NCBI GenBank assembly: GCA_015057755.1
Contig: SVDR01000029.1
Span: forward strand, 1 to 27,197
DNA length: 27,197 nucleotides
DNA from: Lachnoclostridium sp.
Lineage (GTDB): Bacteria > Bacillota_A > Clostridia > Lachnospirales > Lachnospiraceae
Direction of reading: 5' to 3'
The first letter of the stretch is position 1, and the number at the start of each line of letters is the position of its first letter. Positions 8,122 to 14,409 of this stretch are shown one piece after another. A program made the position numbers and the translations under genes. Under the pieces are notes generated by a model that worked only from the letters and a program-made list of their open reading frames with translations, was not told the DNA's origin and did no database searches.

Positions 8122-8130
8122 ATGGCTTAA
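8122..8130 (+). CDS. Micro-ORF 1 (Met-Ala-stop)
   Basis: ATG GCT TAA, preceded by AGGAGG (8108-8113) with an ideal 8-nt spacing. It would yield only a dipeptide, so translation itself rather than the product would matter. Known minigenes such as those at phage lambda bar have this form. Expression is not demonstrated. Confidence 0.35.
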   Translation: MA

Positions 8131-8199
8131 TCAATCAAAACCCAACACAAAAAATCTCTAAATGAGTTAATATAAACGTAACAAAGGAGGAGATTTCTT

Positions 8200-8220
8200 A
8201 TGAAAGGCAGAGGTCCATAG
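8200..8220 (+). CDS. Micro-ORF 2 (hexapeptide MKGRGP)
   Basis: ATG followed by five codons and TAG, with AAAGGAGG (8183-8190) 9 nt upstream. This is one of the strongest ribosome sites in the window. The predicted peptide is basic, MKGRGP. No family is recognised; the strength of the site relative to the ORF length is the main argument for it. Confidence 0.4.
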   Translation: MKGRGP

Positions 8221-8259
8221 TTAAGCTAAAAACAAAATAATAGAAAGAGAGGTTATATA

Positions 8260-8283
8260 GTGAAACTTCTAGAATATCATTAA
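8260..8283 (+). CDS. Micro-ORF 3 (heptapeptide, GTG start, MKLLEYH)
   Basis: GTG, six codons and TAA, with GAGAGG (8247-8252) 7 nt upstream. The stop codon abuts the closing stem-loop. The predicted peptide is MKLLEYH if GTG is read as Met. Weaker than micro-ORF 2 because of the GTG start and less perfect ribosome site. Confidence 0.3.
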   Translation: MKLLEYH

Positions 8284-8324
8284 AAGAGCTATTCGATTGA
8301 AAAAAAGAAAATCGAATAGCTCTT
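8284..8324 (-). terminator. Stem-loop after the DUF1292 gene, possibly shared with the micro-ORF RNA
   Basis: AAGAGCTATTCGAT (8284-8297) pairs perfectly with ATCGAATAGCTCTT (8311-8324). On the minus strand the stem runs into TTTT 12 nt after the DUF1292 stop, so it is a likely terminator there. On the plus strand AAAATTTG follows, a poor terminator tail. Confidence 0.7.
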
Positions 8325-8335
8325 AAAATTTGTCC

Positions 8336-8629
8336 TTATTCTTCGTCTGCTGCTTCTTCGCCGTCTTCATCCGCCATCTGCATGTACGCTTCTGCAACTC
8401 TTCTGTAGTCGAACTCCCTCTTAATCTTCTCCACAGTAAAATCATCACCGTTCATGATGCTGCGATAGATATATCTTCCGTCATCGTTGATGGTATCGCC
8501 TTCGATCACCGCACCTACCACATAGTGCTCCTTTTCAAAATCGAATTCATCCACAACAGCCATCTCCACTTTTGTTCCATCCTTTGTTGTGATCTCGAAT
8601 GTCACATACTCCTGGTAATTGCCTTCCAT
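8336..8629 (-). CDS. DUF1292 domain-containing protein (YrzB-like)
   Basis: A 97-residue, strongly acidic protein. The core matches DUF1292: a VTFEITTKDGTKVEM strand pair, a VVDEFDFEKEHYVVGAVIE segment and a DGRYIYRS strand, then an acidic tail rich in Glu/Asp. The family is widespread in Firmicutes, often near the Holliday-junction resolvase yrrK and alaS, and has no established function. Here it stands alone with its own promoter. AAGGAGG lies 8 nt before the ATG at 8629. It ends at a stem-loop shared with the oppositely transcribed micro-ORF RNA. Confidence 0.85.
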   Translation of the reverse strand: MEGNYQEYVTFEITTKDGTKVEMAVVDEFDFEKEHYVVGAVIEGDTINDDGRYIYRSIMNGDDFTVEKIKREFDYRRVAEAYMQMADEDGEEAADEE

Positions 8630-8663
8630 ATTTTAGTCCTCCTTCTGACACGAATATGTTTTT

Positions 8664-8692
8664 ATTGTATCGCATGACTCTTGACATTTCAA
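8664..8692 (-). promoter_or_regulatory. DUF1292 promoter
   Basis: On the minus strand TTGAAA (8692-8687) and TACAAT (8669-8664) have a 17-nt spacer. The spacer contains the -35 box of the divergent degV promoter, so the two polymerase sites overlap. Confidence 0.7.
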
Positions 8693-8709
8693 CAATTTTT
8701 ATTTATAAT
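8681..8709 (+). promoter_or_regulatory. Perfect-consensus promoter of the first degV gene
   Basis: TTGACA (8681-8686), 17 nt, TATAAT (8704-8709): both hexamers are perfect. Predicted start about 8716, leaving a leader of about 69 nt before the DegV start. It overlaps the divergent DUF1292 promoter. Confidence 0.8.
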
Positions 8710-8784
8710 CTCAAATAGTTTGAATATCAAATATTATTTTGAACTGAGTTCATTTTGTCATTTATACAAAGAAAGGACCTTATT

Positions 8785-9633
8785 ATGGCAATTCGTTTTA
8801 TTATTGATTCTGCTGCAGATATCACTCCTGCAGAGGCAGAGGCACTTGGCCTCATTCACCTTCCGATGAAAGTTATCTTTGGAGAAACCGAATACTCGGA
8901 TTCCGTCGATCTTTCACACGAGGAATTTTATCAAAAATTAATCGAAAGCGATGAAATTCCGAAAACAAGCCAGATCAATCCTGCTGTATTTCTTTCCACA
9001 TATCAAAAGGTAGTGGATGAAAGCGACACAGCCGTTGTGATCACAGTGTCCGGCAAGCTGTCCGGTACCTATCAGAGCGCTATGATCGCGGCAGATGGTT
9101 TTGAAGGCAAGATCTTCGTCGTAGACAGCGAAAGCGTATGCGTTGGCGAACGCGTTTTGATCCAGTATGGTCTCAAGCTTCGCGATCAGGGCTGTTCCGC
9201 CGCGGAAATCGCTGCCGAACTTGACTTGCAAAAGAAACATGTACGCGTATTGGCGCTTTTAGATACATTAGAATACCTGAAAAAGGGCGGTCGTATTTCT
9301 GCTGCTGTCGCTTTCGCGGGAAACATTTTATCCATCAAGCCGGTTATCGCTGTCGAAAACGGCGAAGTTTCCCTTGTCGGCAAAGCCAGAGGCTCCAAAA
9401 AAGGAAACAACCTTCTCCGCGAATTAATCACAAACTGCGGCGGCATCAATTTTGAAAAACCGTACGCTCTGGCATACAGCGGTCTTTCCGATCATTTGCT
9501 CCGCAAATACATCGAAGACAGTTCTGAAATTTGGTCTTCTCACACAGAAACACTTCCGATCAGCTCGATCGGATGCACCATTGGCACCCATGCTGGCCCG
9601 GGTGCTGTCGCTGTCGCCTTCTTCGAAAACTAA
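8785..9633 (+). CDS. DegV family fatty-acid-binding protein
   Basis: About 282 residues. Typical DegV landmarks are the N-terminal IIDSAADI segment, the KTSQINPAVF motif, the ITVSGKLSGTYQSA segment with lipid-contacting serines, a LEYLKKGGRIS motif, and a glycine-rich C-terminal GTHAGPGAVAVAF. DegV proteins bind one fatty acid; in several Firmicutes (FakB) they deliver it to the kinase FakA. No fakA is in the window, so a FakB role is inferred from the family only. The start was placed at 8785, 7 nt after AAAGGA, rather than the in-frame ATG at 8755, which has no ribosome site. A second DegV gene lies at 15806-16693. Confidence 0.9.
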   Translation: MAIRFIIDSAADITPAEAEALGLIHLPMKVIFGETEYSDSVDLSHEEFYQKLIESDEIPKTSQINPAVFLSTYQKVVDESDTAVVITVSGKLSGTYQSAMIAADGFEGKIFVVDSESVCVGERVLIQYGLKLRDQGCSAAEIAAELDLQKKHVRVLALLDTLEYLKKGGRISAAVAFAGNILSIKPVIAVENGEVSLVGKARGSKKGNNLLRELITNCGGINFEKPYALAYSGLSDHLLRKYIEDSSEIWSSHTETLPISSIGCTIGTHAGPGAVAVAFFEN

Positions 9634-9642
9634 AAACCATAC

Positions 9643-9675
9643 AAAAAACTCCCGACCAACATCGGGAGTTTTCTT
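9643..9675. terminator. Bidirectional terminator between degV and deoD-like gene
   Basis: AACTCCCGA (9647-9655) pairs with TCGGGAGTT (9662-9670) around a 6-nt loop, with an A-run before and TTTTCTT after. It serves the convergent genes on either side. Confidence 0.9.
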
Positions 9676-9682
9676 AATAAAT

Positions 9683-10399
9683 TTATTCTGCAATTGCTGT
9701 TTCTAATGCAAGTGTGATCATGTTGTGCAGCTCTTTCTCTCTTGCTTCCTTGGAGAGTTCCGGCTGTTCCGGTTTAAAGATGTTTGCAACAACGCTCATG
9801 ATCATCAGCGCCTTTGTGCGGAACTGTGCTGCAAGAGCGTAAAGAGCAACTGCCTCCTGCTCAGAGCCGATAACACCGTATTTATTCCACTGTTTCGCAA
9901 TCTCAGGTTTATTATCAAAATAGAGCAGGTCATTACATACAGTAAGGCCAACCTGTGCAGAAATGCCCATTTCTTTCGCGAGTCTGTTTGCGTGATGAAC
10001 CAGCTCGAAATCTGCTACTGCAGAATATACGCCTTCGAGATGTGCATAATTCATAAAGGAAGATGTATAGCAGCAACCTTTAGAGATTACAAGATCACCA
10101 ACATTCAGATTCTCATCATAGCTTCCGCCTGTACCAATACGGATCAGAGTCTTTACGTCATACTCTGTCATAAGCTCACGCGCATAAATATGAATAGACG
10201 GAACACCCATACCTGTTCCCATTACAGAAACCGGAATTCCCTTATATGTACCTGTGTAACCATACATACCACGTACTTCATTGAAGCAAACCGCATTCTC
10301 TAAATAATGTTCCGCAATGTACTTCGCACGTAACGGATCACCCGGTAATAAAATACGCTCTGCAATTTCACCCTTTTTTGCATTAATATGACCGCTCAT
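9683..10399 (-). CDS. DeoD-type nucleoside phosphorylase with altered active site
   Basis: A 238-residue hexameric PNP/UDP-family protein, the usual DeoD length. Phosphate- and ribose-site residues are kept by alignment from memory with Escherichia coli DeoD: His4, GDPLRAK (20-26, Arg24), EVRGMYG (Arg43), IRIGT (Arg87). The base site differs. Where DeoD has VEMEA this protein has SEQEA, and where it has the SD of TVSDHI, with the catalytic Asp204 that protonates purine N7, this protein has VA (SVVANIF, 202-208). The equivalent of Arg217 (here Arg220) remains. Phosphorolysis of a nucleoside is likely, but 6-oxopurine specificity is doubtful and a uridine-phosphorylase-like or other base preference is possible. 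AAAGGAG supports the start. Confidence 0.8.
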   Translation of the reverse strand: MSGHINAKKGEIAERILLPGDPLRAKYIAEHYLENAVCFNEVRGMYGYTGTYKGIPVSVMGTGMGVPSIHIYARELMTEYDVKTLIRIGTGGSYDENLNVGDLVISKGCCYTSSFMNYAHLEGVYSAVADFELVHHANRLAKEMGISAQVGLTVCNDLLYFDNKPEIAKQWNKYGVIGSEQEAVALYALAAQFRTKALMIMSVVANIFKPEQPELSKEAREKELHNMITLALETAIAE

Positions 10400-10431
10400 A
10401 ATTAATCTCCTTTTCTGTTTATTATTGTTTC

Positions 10432-10460
10432 ATTATACCATCGGCTTTTTATCAATTCAA
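10432..10460 (-). promoter_or_regulatory. Promoter of the DeoD-like gene
   Basis: On the minus strand TTGAAT (10460-10455), 17 nt, TATAAT (10437-10432), with TGG forming an extended -10. The -35 lies within the last codons of the HAD phosphatase gene, so deoD can be transcribed separately from it. Confidence 0.75.
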
Positions 10461-11114
10461 GGACAACGGACCTACTTCCTTCGGTTCTGCAATCAAATAA
10501 TCCGGCTGATACTGTTCCAGTTCCTCTCTTCCGCGGAACCCCCAGAGCACACCTACCGTCGTCATTCCTGCTGCCTTTCCCGTCTGCATATCTGTATTGG
10601 TATCTCCAAGGTACATACACTCCTCCGGTCGCACCCCAAAAGCTAGCGCAGCATTTAACGCCATCGCCGGATCCGGTTTCTTAGGAATCCCTTCCTTTTC
10701 TCCGATAATCAGATCAAAATATCCCTTTCCAAATACGTATTCTGTGGTGTCAACCGCCTGTGCGTGGGGTTTATTGGAAACAACCGCAATCTTCATGCCA
10801 AGTTCCTTCATTTGCTCCAGAAGCTCCGGAATCCCCTTGTACGCGTGCATTTCGTACAGACAATGCTCTGCAAATACCTCCATATAAATCGGCAGGATTT
10901 CCTCGTAATGCACCAGTTCCGTATCTCCGCACGCGATCAAGGAACGACGCATCTGTGTCTTGTAACCGTCTCCGACAATGCTCATCATTTGTTCTTCCGT
11001 TACCTTTCGCTCTACACCGCAACGTTCCAACGCCTGATTGGTGCAATAAGTCAGAGCATGAATGGAGTTGACAAGAGTACCATCCAGATCAAAAATACAA
11101 CATTTATATTTCAT
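10452..11114 (-). CDS. HAD-family phosphatase (phosphoglycolate/pyrophosphate phosphatase-like)
   Basis: A 220-residue haloacid-dehalogenase hydrolase. It has motif I CIFDLDGTLVNS (about 6-17, nucleophile Asp9 and acid Asp11), motif II VVSNKPH, and motif IV GDTNTDMQTG with two metal-binding aspartates. The helical cap between motifs I and II places it in subfamily IA with Gph and PpaX, which hydrolyse 2-phosphoglycolate or pyrophosphate; the substrate cannot be settled from sequence. AAAGGA precedes the start by a normal distance. It lies upstream of the nucleoside phosphorylase on the same strand, so a role with nucleoside or sugar phosphates is possible but not shown. Confidence 0.85.
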   Translation of the reverse strand: MKYKCCIFDLDGTLVNSIHALTYCTNQALERCGVERKVTEEQMMSIVGDGYKTQMRRSLIACGDTELVHYEEILPIYMEVFAEHCLYEMHAYKGIPELLEQMKELGMKIAVVSNKPHAQAVDTTEYVFGKGYFDLIIGEKEGIPKKPDPAMALNAALAFGVRPEECMYLGDTNTDMQTGKAAGMTTVGVLWGFRGREELEQYQPDYLIAEPKEVGPLSLN

Positions 11115-11150
11115 TTCGATTATCCTTTCGTACCAGTATTTTCCTGTTTC

Positions 11151-11159
11151 ATTATACCA
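11151..11159 (-). promoter_or_regulatory. Extended -10 promoter of the HAD phosphatase
   Basis: On the minus strand TGG TATAAT (11159-11151); there is no good -35 at 16-18 nt, so it relies on the extended -10. It sits directly after the lysS terminator. Confidence 0.55.
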
Positions 11160-11166
11160 TTAATCA

Positions 11167-11207
11167 GAAAAAAGGACACTTCCTAATTGCTTAGAAAATG
11201 TCCTTTT
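11167..11207 (-). terminator. greA-lysS operon terminator
   Basis: AAAAGGACA (11170-11178) pairs with TGTCCTTTT (11199-11207), and the inner bases extend the stem with two mismatches to about 15 pairs. The minus strand ends in a run of at least six T. Confidence 0.92.
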
Positions 11208-11226
11208 GAAATCTTATTATTCTAAA

Positions 11227-13197
11227 TTAGTAAAGCTTCGCACCAGCCGGGATCTTGTTGTCAACCATAAGGAGGTTGAGTCTCTCTTCACCCTCAACTG
11301 TGTGGATTGCGGAGAGTAACATACCGTTGGACTCTGTACCCATCATTGCACGCGGCGGAAGGTTTACAATTGCGATCAGTGTCTTACCGATCAGCTCTTC
11401 CGGCTCGTAGAATGCGTGGATACCGCTTAAAATAGTACGATCTGTGCCTGTACCGTCGTCTAATGTGAACTGAAGGAGCTTTTTGGACTTCTTAACAGCT
11501 TCACAAGCCTTAACTTTTACTGCACGGAAGTCAGACTTGGAGAATGTCTCGAAGTCTACATGCTCTTCAAATAACGGCTCGATTGTTACGTTGGAGAAGT
11601 CGATCACCTCTTCAACTACCGGAGCTGCCTCTACAACCGGAGCTTCTACAGCTGCTGCCTGAGCTGCCGGAGCTGCCTTCTCGGACTTCTTGCCGCCGTC
11701 AAGGCTCTTCATTGTCGGGAAGAGTAATACGTCACGGATCGCCTGGGAATCTGTTAACAGCATGCACATACGGTCGATACCGAAACCGATACCGCCTGTC
11801 GGTGCCATACCGAGCTCCAGAGCATACATGAAGTCTTCGTCTGTTGTATTTGCCTCGTCGTTACCCTGAGCAAGCTGTTTCTCCTGCTCTTTGAAACGCT
11901 CTCTCTGGTCGATCGGATCGTTTAACTCGGAGTAAGCGTTTGCCATCTCCCAGCCGTTCATGAAGAACTCGAAACGCTCTACGTAGTTCGGATCTTCCGG
12001 TTTCTTCTTTGTAAGCGGAGAAATCTCGATCGGATGGTCCATAACGAATGTCGGCTGTACAAGATGCTCCTCTACGAACTCTTCGAAGAAGAGGTTGAGG
12101 ATCTCACCCTTGGAATGTCTCTCTTCAAACTCTACGTTCTTCTCTTTTGCAATTGCTCTTGCTTCTTCCAGAGTATGGATCTCGTTGAAATCTACGCCGG
12201 AGTACTTCTTAACTGCATCAAGCATTGTGATACGCTCGAACGGCTTGCCAAGATCCATCTCAATTCCGTTGAATACGATCTTAGTTGTGCCAAGAACTTC
12301 CTGAGCAATGTGACGGTAGAGGTTCTCTGTGAGGTCCATCATACCGTGGTAATCTGTGTATGCCTGATAGAGCTCCATCAGTGTGAATTCCGGGTTGTGT
12401 CTTGTATCAAGACCTTCGTTACGGAATACACGGCCGATCTCATAAACGCGCTCTAAGCCGCCTACGATCAGTCTCTTTAAGTAAAGCTCTAAGGAAATAC
12501 GAAGCTTTAAGTCCTCGTCAAGAGCGTTGAAGTGTGTCTCGAACGGTCTTGCAGCTGCACCTCCTGCATTTGCAACAAGCATCGGAGTCTCAACCTCGAT
12601 GAAGCCCTGACCGTCTAAGTATCTGCGGATCGCAGAAATGATCTTGGAACGTTTGATGAATGTATCTTTTACATCTGCGTTCATGATCAAGTCAACATAT
12701 CTCTGACGGTAACGCATATCTGTGTTTGTTAAGCCGTGGTACTTCTCCGGAAGGATCTGGAGAGACTTGGATAACATGGTTACTTCGTGAGCGTGGATGG
12801 AGATCTCACCTGTCTTTGTTGTGAATACGATACCCTTGATACCAACGATATCACCAATATCCATCTTCTTGAAATCTTTGTATGCATCCTCGCCGATATC
12901 ATCTCTAGCAACGTAGCACTGCATGTTGCCCTTTAAATCCTGGATACCGCAGAAGGAAGCCTTACCCATAACACGTTTGGACATCATACGTCCTGCGATG
13001 GATACTTCTTTGCCTTCTAACTCTGCATAGTTTTCTCTGATATCTGCACTGTGTGCAGTCTGATCGTACTTTGTGATTACGAACGGGTCTTTGCCGTTAG
13101 CCTGTAATTCAGCCAGTTTCTCGCGGCGCACCTTTAACAGTTGGTTAAGGTCCTGCTCCGGCTGCTGGCCCTTCTTCTGATTTGCCTGCTCTGCCAC
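11227..13197 (-). CDS. lysS: Lysyl-tRNA synthetase (class II) with C-terminal tRNA-binding domain
   Basis: A 656-residue enzyme that charges tRNA-Lys. The N-terminal OB-fold anticodon-binding domain is at about 60-145, followed by the class II catalytic core with motif 2 (VFRNEGLDTRHNPEF, 257-271) and motif 3 (GIGFGIDRMCML, 469-480), ending near 500. That is the whole of a standard bacterial LysS. An Ala/Pro/Glu-rich linker (about 505-535) then leads to a tRNA-binding domain of the EMAPII/Trbp111/MetG-C type (about 548-656: FSKSDFRAVKV, LPPRAMMG, SNGMLL). Such a domain usually adds nonspecific tRNA affinity. The start is GTG at 13197 with AAGGAGA upstream. It lies 66 nt downstream of greA, likely in one operon. 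Confidence 0.96.
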   Translation of the reverse strand: MAEQANQKKGQQPEQDLNQLLKVRREKLAELQANGKDPFVITKYDQTAHSADIRENYAELEGKEVSIAGRMMSKRVMGKASFCGIQDLKGNMQCYVARDDIGEDAYKDFKKMDIGDIVGIKGIVFTTKTGEISIHAHEVTMLSKSLQILPEKYHGLTNTDMRYRQRYVDLIMNADVKDTFIKRSKIISAIRRYLDGQGFIEVETPMLVANAGGAAARPFETHFNALDEDLKLRISLELYLKRLIVGGLERVYEIGRVFRNEGLDTRHNPEFTLMELYQAYTDYHGMMDLTENLYRHIAQEVLGTTKIVFNGIEMDLGKPFERITMLDAVKKYSGVDFNEIHTLEEARAIAKEKNVEFEERHSKGEILNLFFEEFVEEHLVQPTFVMDHPIEISPLTKKKPEDPNYVERFEFFMNGWEMANAYSELNDPIDQRERFKEQEKQLAQGNDEANTTDEDFMYALELGMAPTGGIGFGIDRMCMLLTDSQAIRDVLLFPTMKSLDGGKKSEKAAPAAQAAAVEAPVVEAAPVVEEVIDFSNVTIEPLFEEHVDFETFSKSDFRAVKVKACEAVKKSKKLLQFTLDDGTGTDRTILSGIHAFYEPEELIGKTLIAIVNLPPRAMMGTESNGMLLSAIHTVEGEERLNLLMVDNKIPAGAKLY

Positions 13198-13223
13198 TTT
13201 TCATTCTCCTTATGATGTAAATT

Positions 13224-13251
13224 GCAGCTGATCCGAAATCTTCACAGCTGC
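13224..13251 (-). repeat. Intercistronic stem-loop between greA and lysS
   Basis: GCAGCTG (13224-13230) and CAGCTGC (13245-13251) form a perfect 7-bp stem with a 14-nt loop. No T-run follows, so it is not a terminator. It lies about 25 nt upstream of the lysS start and may tune lysS translation or mRNA stability. Confidence 0.45.
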
Positions 13252-13263
13252 GTTTATGGTTTC

Positions 13264-13746
13264 TTAGTCTACTCTCTTGATGTCGAGAACTTCGTACTCG
13301 ATCACGCCTGCCTGAGTCTCTACTTCGACAACGTCGCCGACTTTCTTACCAATCAGCGCATGACCAACCGGAGACTCGTTGGAAATCTTGTTCTGTAAGC
13401 TGTTAGCCTCTGTGGAACCAACAATCTTGAACTCCATCTCCTCTTCAAACTCTCTATCATATACCTTTACAACACAACCAACGTTGATCTTGTCAAGGTT
13501 TACTTCGTCTTCTACAACAACTTCAGCATTCTTTAAGAGTTTCTCAAGCTCTTCGATACGAAGCTCGATATCTCTCTGCTCATCTTTCGCTGCATCGTAC
13601 TCAGCGTTCTCGGAGAGGTCGCCCTGCTCTCTCGCTTCTTTGATCTTCTGCGCGATTTCTCTACGACGGTTTACCTTTAAATCCTGAAGCTCATCTTCAT
13701 ATTTTTTAAGTCCTTCATAGGTCAAAATGTGTTTTTTATCTGCCAT
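13264..13746 (-). CDS. greA: Transcription elongation factor GreA
   Basis: A 160-residue protein of the standard GreA length. The N-terminal half is an antiparallel coiled coil. Its tip carries the acidic motif GDLSENAEYDAAKDEQ (42-57; Asp43 and Glu46 match the residues that enter the RNA polymerase channel to help cleave backtracked RNA). The C-terminal half is the FKBP-like domain, with conserved SPVGHALIGKKVGD. An AGGTAAGG ribosome site precedes the ATG by 4 nt. It is the first gene of the greA-lysS unit, driven by the perfect promoter at 13818-13846. Identification is firm. Confidence 0.97.
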   Translation of the reverse strand: MADKKHILTYEGLKKYEDELQDLKVNRRREIAQKIKEAREQGDLSENAEYDAAKDEQRDIELRIEELEKLLKNAEVVVEDEVNLDKINVGCVVKVYDREFEEEMEFKIVGSTEANSLQNKISNESPVGHALIGKKVGDVVEVETQAGVIEYEVLDIKRVD

Positions 13747-13817
13747 GACGCCTTACCTTTCCTATTTGAAATTCCAATTACAGAGGGCATAGTCCCCCCT
13801 TATAATAACATCAACGT

Positions 13818-13846
13818 ATTATAACGTAAACCCTCGGTATTGTCAA
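13818..13846 (-). promoter_or_regulatory. Perfect-consensus promoter of greA-lysS
   Basis: On the minus strand TTGACA (13846-13841), 17 nt, TATAAT (13823-13818). Start expected near 13811, giving a leader of about 65 nt. Confidence 0.88.
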
Positions 13847-13914
13847 GAATTCCCGGCATAAAAAGCCAACAAAAACATCCCGAAAATCCTTAAAAATCAA
13901 AGAAAAATGACAAA

Positions 13915-13957
13915 CGCCGCAGGCTGACGGATCTGACATCCGATTCTGCCTGCAGCG
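13915..13957 (-). terminator. Terminator of the DegV-MATE-PPC operon
   Basis: GCAGGC (13919-13924) pairs with GCCTGC (13948-13953), extended outward by CGC/GCG and inward by CGGAT/ATCCG. On the minus strand GTTTGTCATTTTTC follows, a loose T-rich tail. Confidence 0.7.
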
Positions 13958-13972
13958 CATTTATCCTACTGA

Positions 13973-14398
13973 TCAATCTTCAAATTTTAAAACATTGCCA
14001 CCCGGTTCACCGCTGTTCACACGGTCTACCACACCGTCCACAACATGAATAAACATTTCCAACGTAGTACCAACGATCGCCTTGCTCAGATGACCGGCAT
14101 ACGCATGGCCTTCCATGTCACCGATCACAATATGTAAATGGCTGTAGTGCTTACCGCCCTGAGTGTTGATCGTACCATTCAGATGTGCGATCTCATAATG
14201 TCCCTCAAAGGTATTCGGGAAGAACTGCTTTACATTCTGGTCATAGCTGTTGAGTGTCACATATTTTGTATTTCCAAGCGCACTGACATTTGCCAGCTTG
14301 ATCCCCTCTTTTTCAGAGATCAGTTTTACATTTTCCTGAATGTCATCATCATGATCCATGCGGACAACAACGGTATTTCCAAATCTTCTGTATTCCAT
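13973..14398 (-). CDS. PPC (DUF296) domain protein
   Basis: About 141 residues forming a single PPC/DUF296 domain. The hallmark is the HYSHLHIVIGDMEGHAYAGHL segment, whose histidines bind a metal in solved family structures. In plants the domain accompanies AT-hook DNA-binding proteins. Stand-alone bacterial members are often labelled DNA-binding proteins, but their function is not established. The start is placed at 14398, after AAAGGAG, rather than the longer frame from 14434 that would overlap the MATE gene. It is last in a DegV-MATE-PPC operon, 11 nt after the MATE stop. Confidence 0.85.
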   Translation of the reverse strand: MEYRRFGNTVVVRMDHDDDIQENVKLISEKEGIKLANVSALGNTKYVTLNSYDQNVKQFFPNTFEGHYEIAHLNGTINTQGGKHYSHLHIVIGDMEGHAYAGHLSKAIVGTTLEMFIHVVDGVVDRVNSGEPGGNVLKFED

Positions 14399-14409
14399 AA
14401 CTCGCTCCT

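Larger units (their letters stand above)
8081..8330 (+). ncRNA. Putative small RNA carrying three micro-ORFs
   Basis: A predicted transcript of about 250 nt, running from the promoter at 8046-8074 to the stem-loop at 8284-8324. The 522 bp between the peptidase and DUF1292 starts (7814-8335) contain no conventional ORF. The transcript carries three Shine-Dalgarno sequences, each followed at 7-9 nt by a start codon and a stop within seven codons. A small AGAAG/CTTCT hairpin lies at 8087-8102. No known RNA family was recognised. The stem-loop at its end has no T-run on this strand, so the 3' end is uncertain and read-through would be antisense to the DUF1292 gene. It could be a regulatory RNA, a set of leader-type peptides, or the remnant of a lost operon. 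Confidence 0.45.

Noticed and set aside
8281..8330. Stem-loop as a strong terminator of the plus-strand micro-ORF RNA
   Set aside because: No T-run follows on that strand; it is a better terminator for the DUF1292 gene, so the RNA 3' end is left open.
8330..8677. 115-codon open frame on the plus strand across the DUF1292 gene
   Set aside because: It is the antisense of a well-supported gene, has no ribosome site, and gives a Cys/His/Ile-rich sequence typical of shadow frames.
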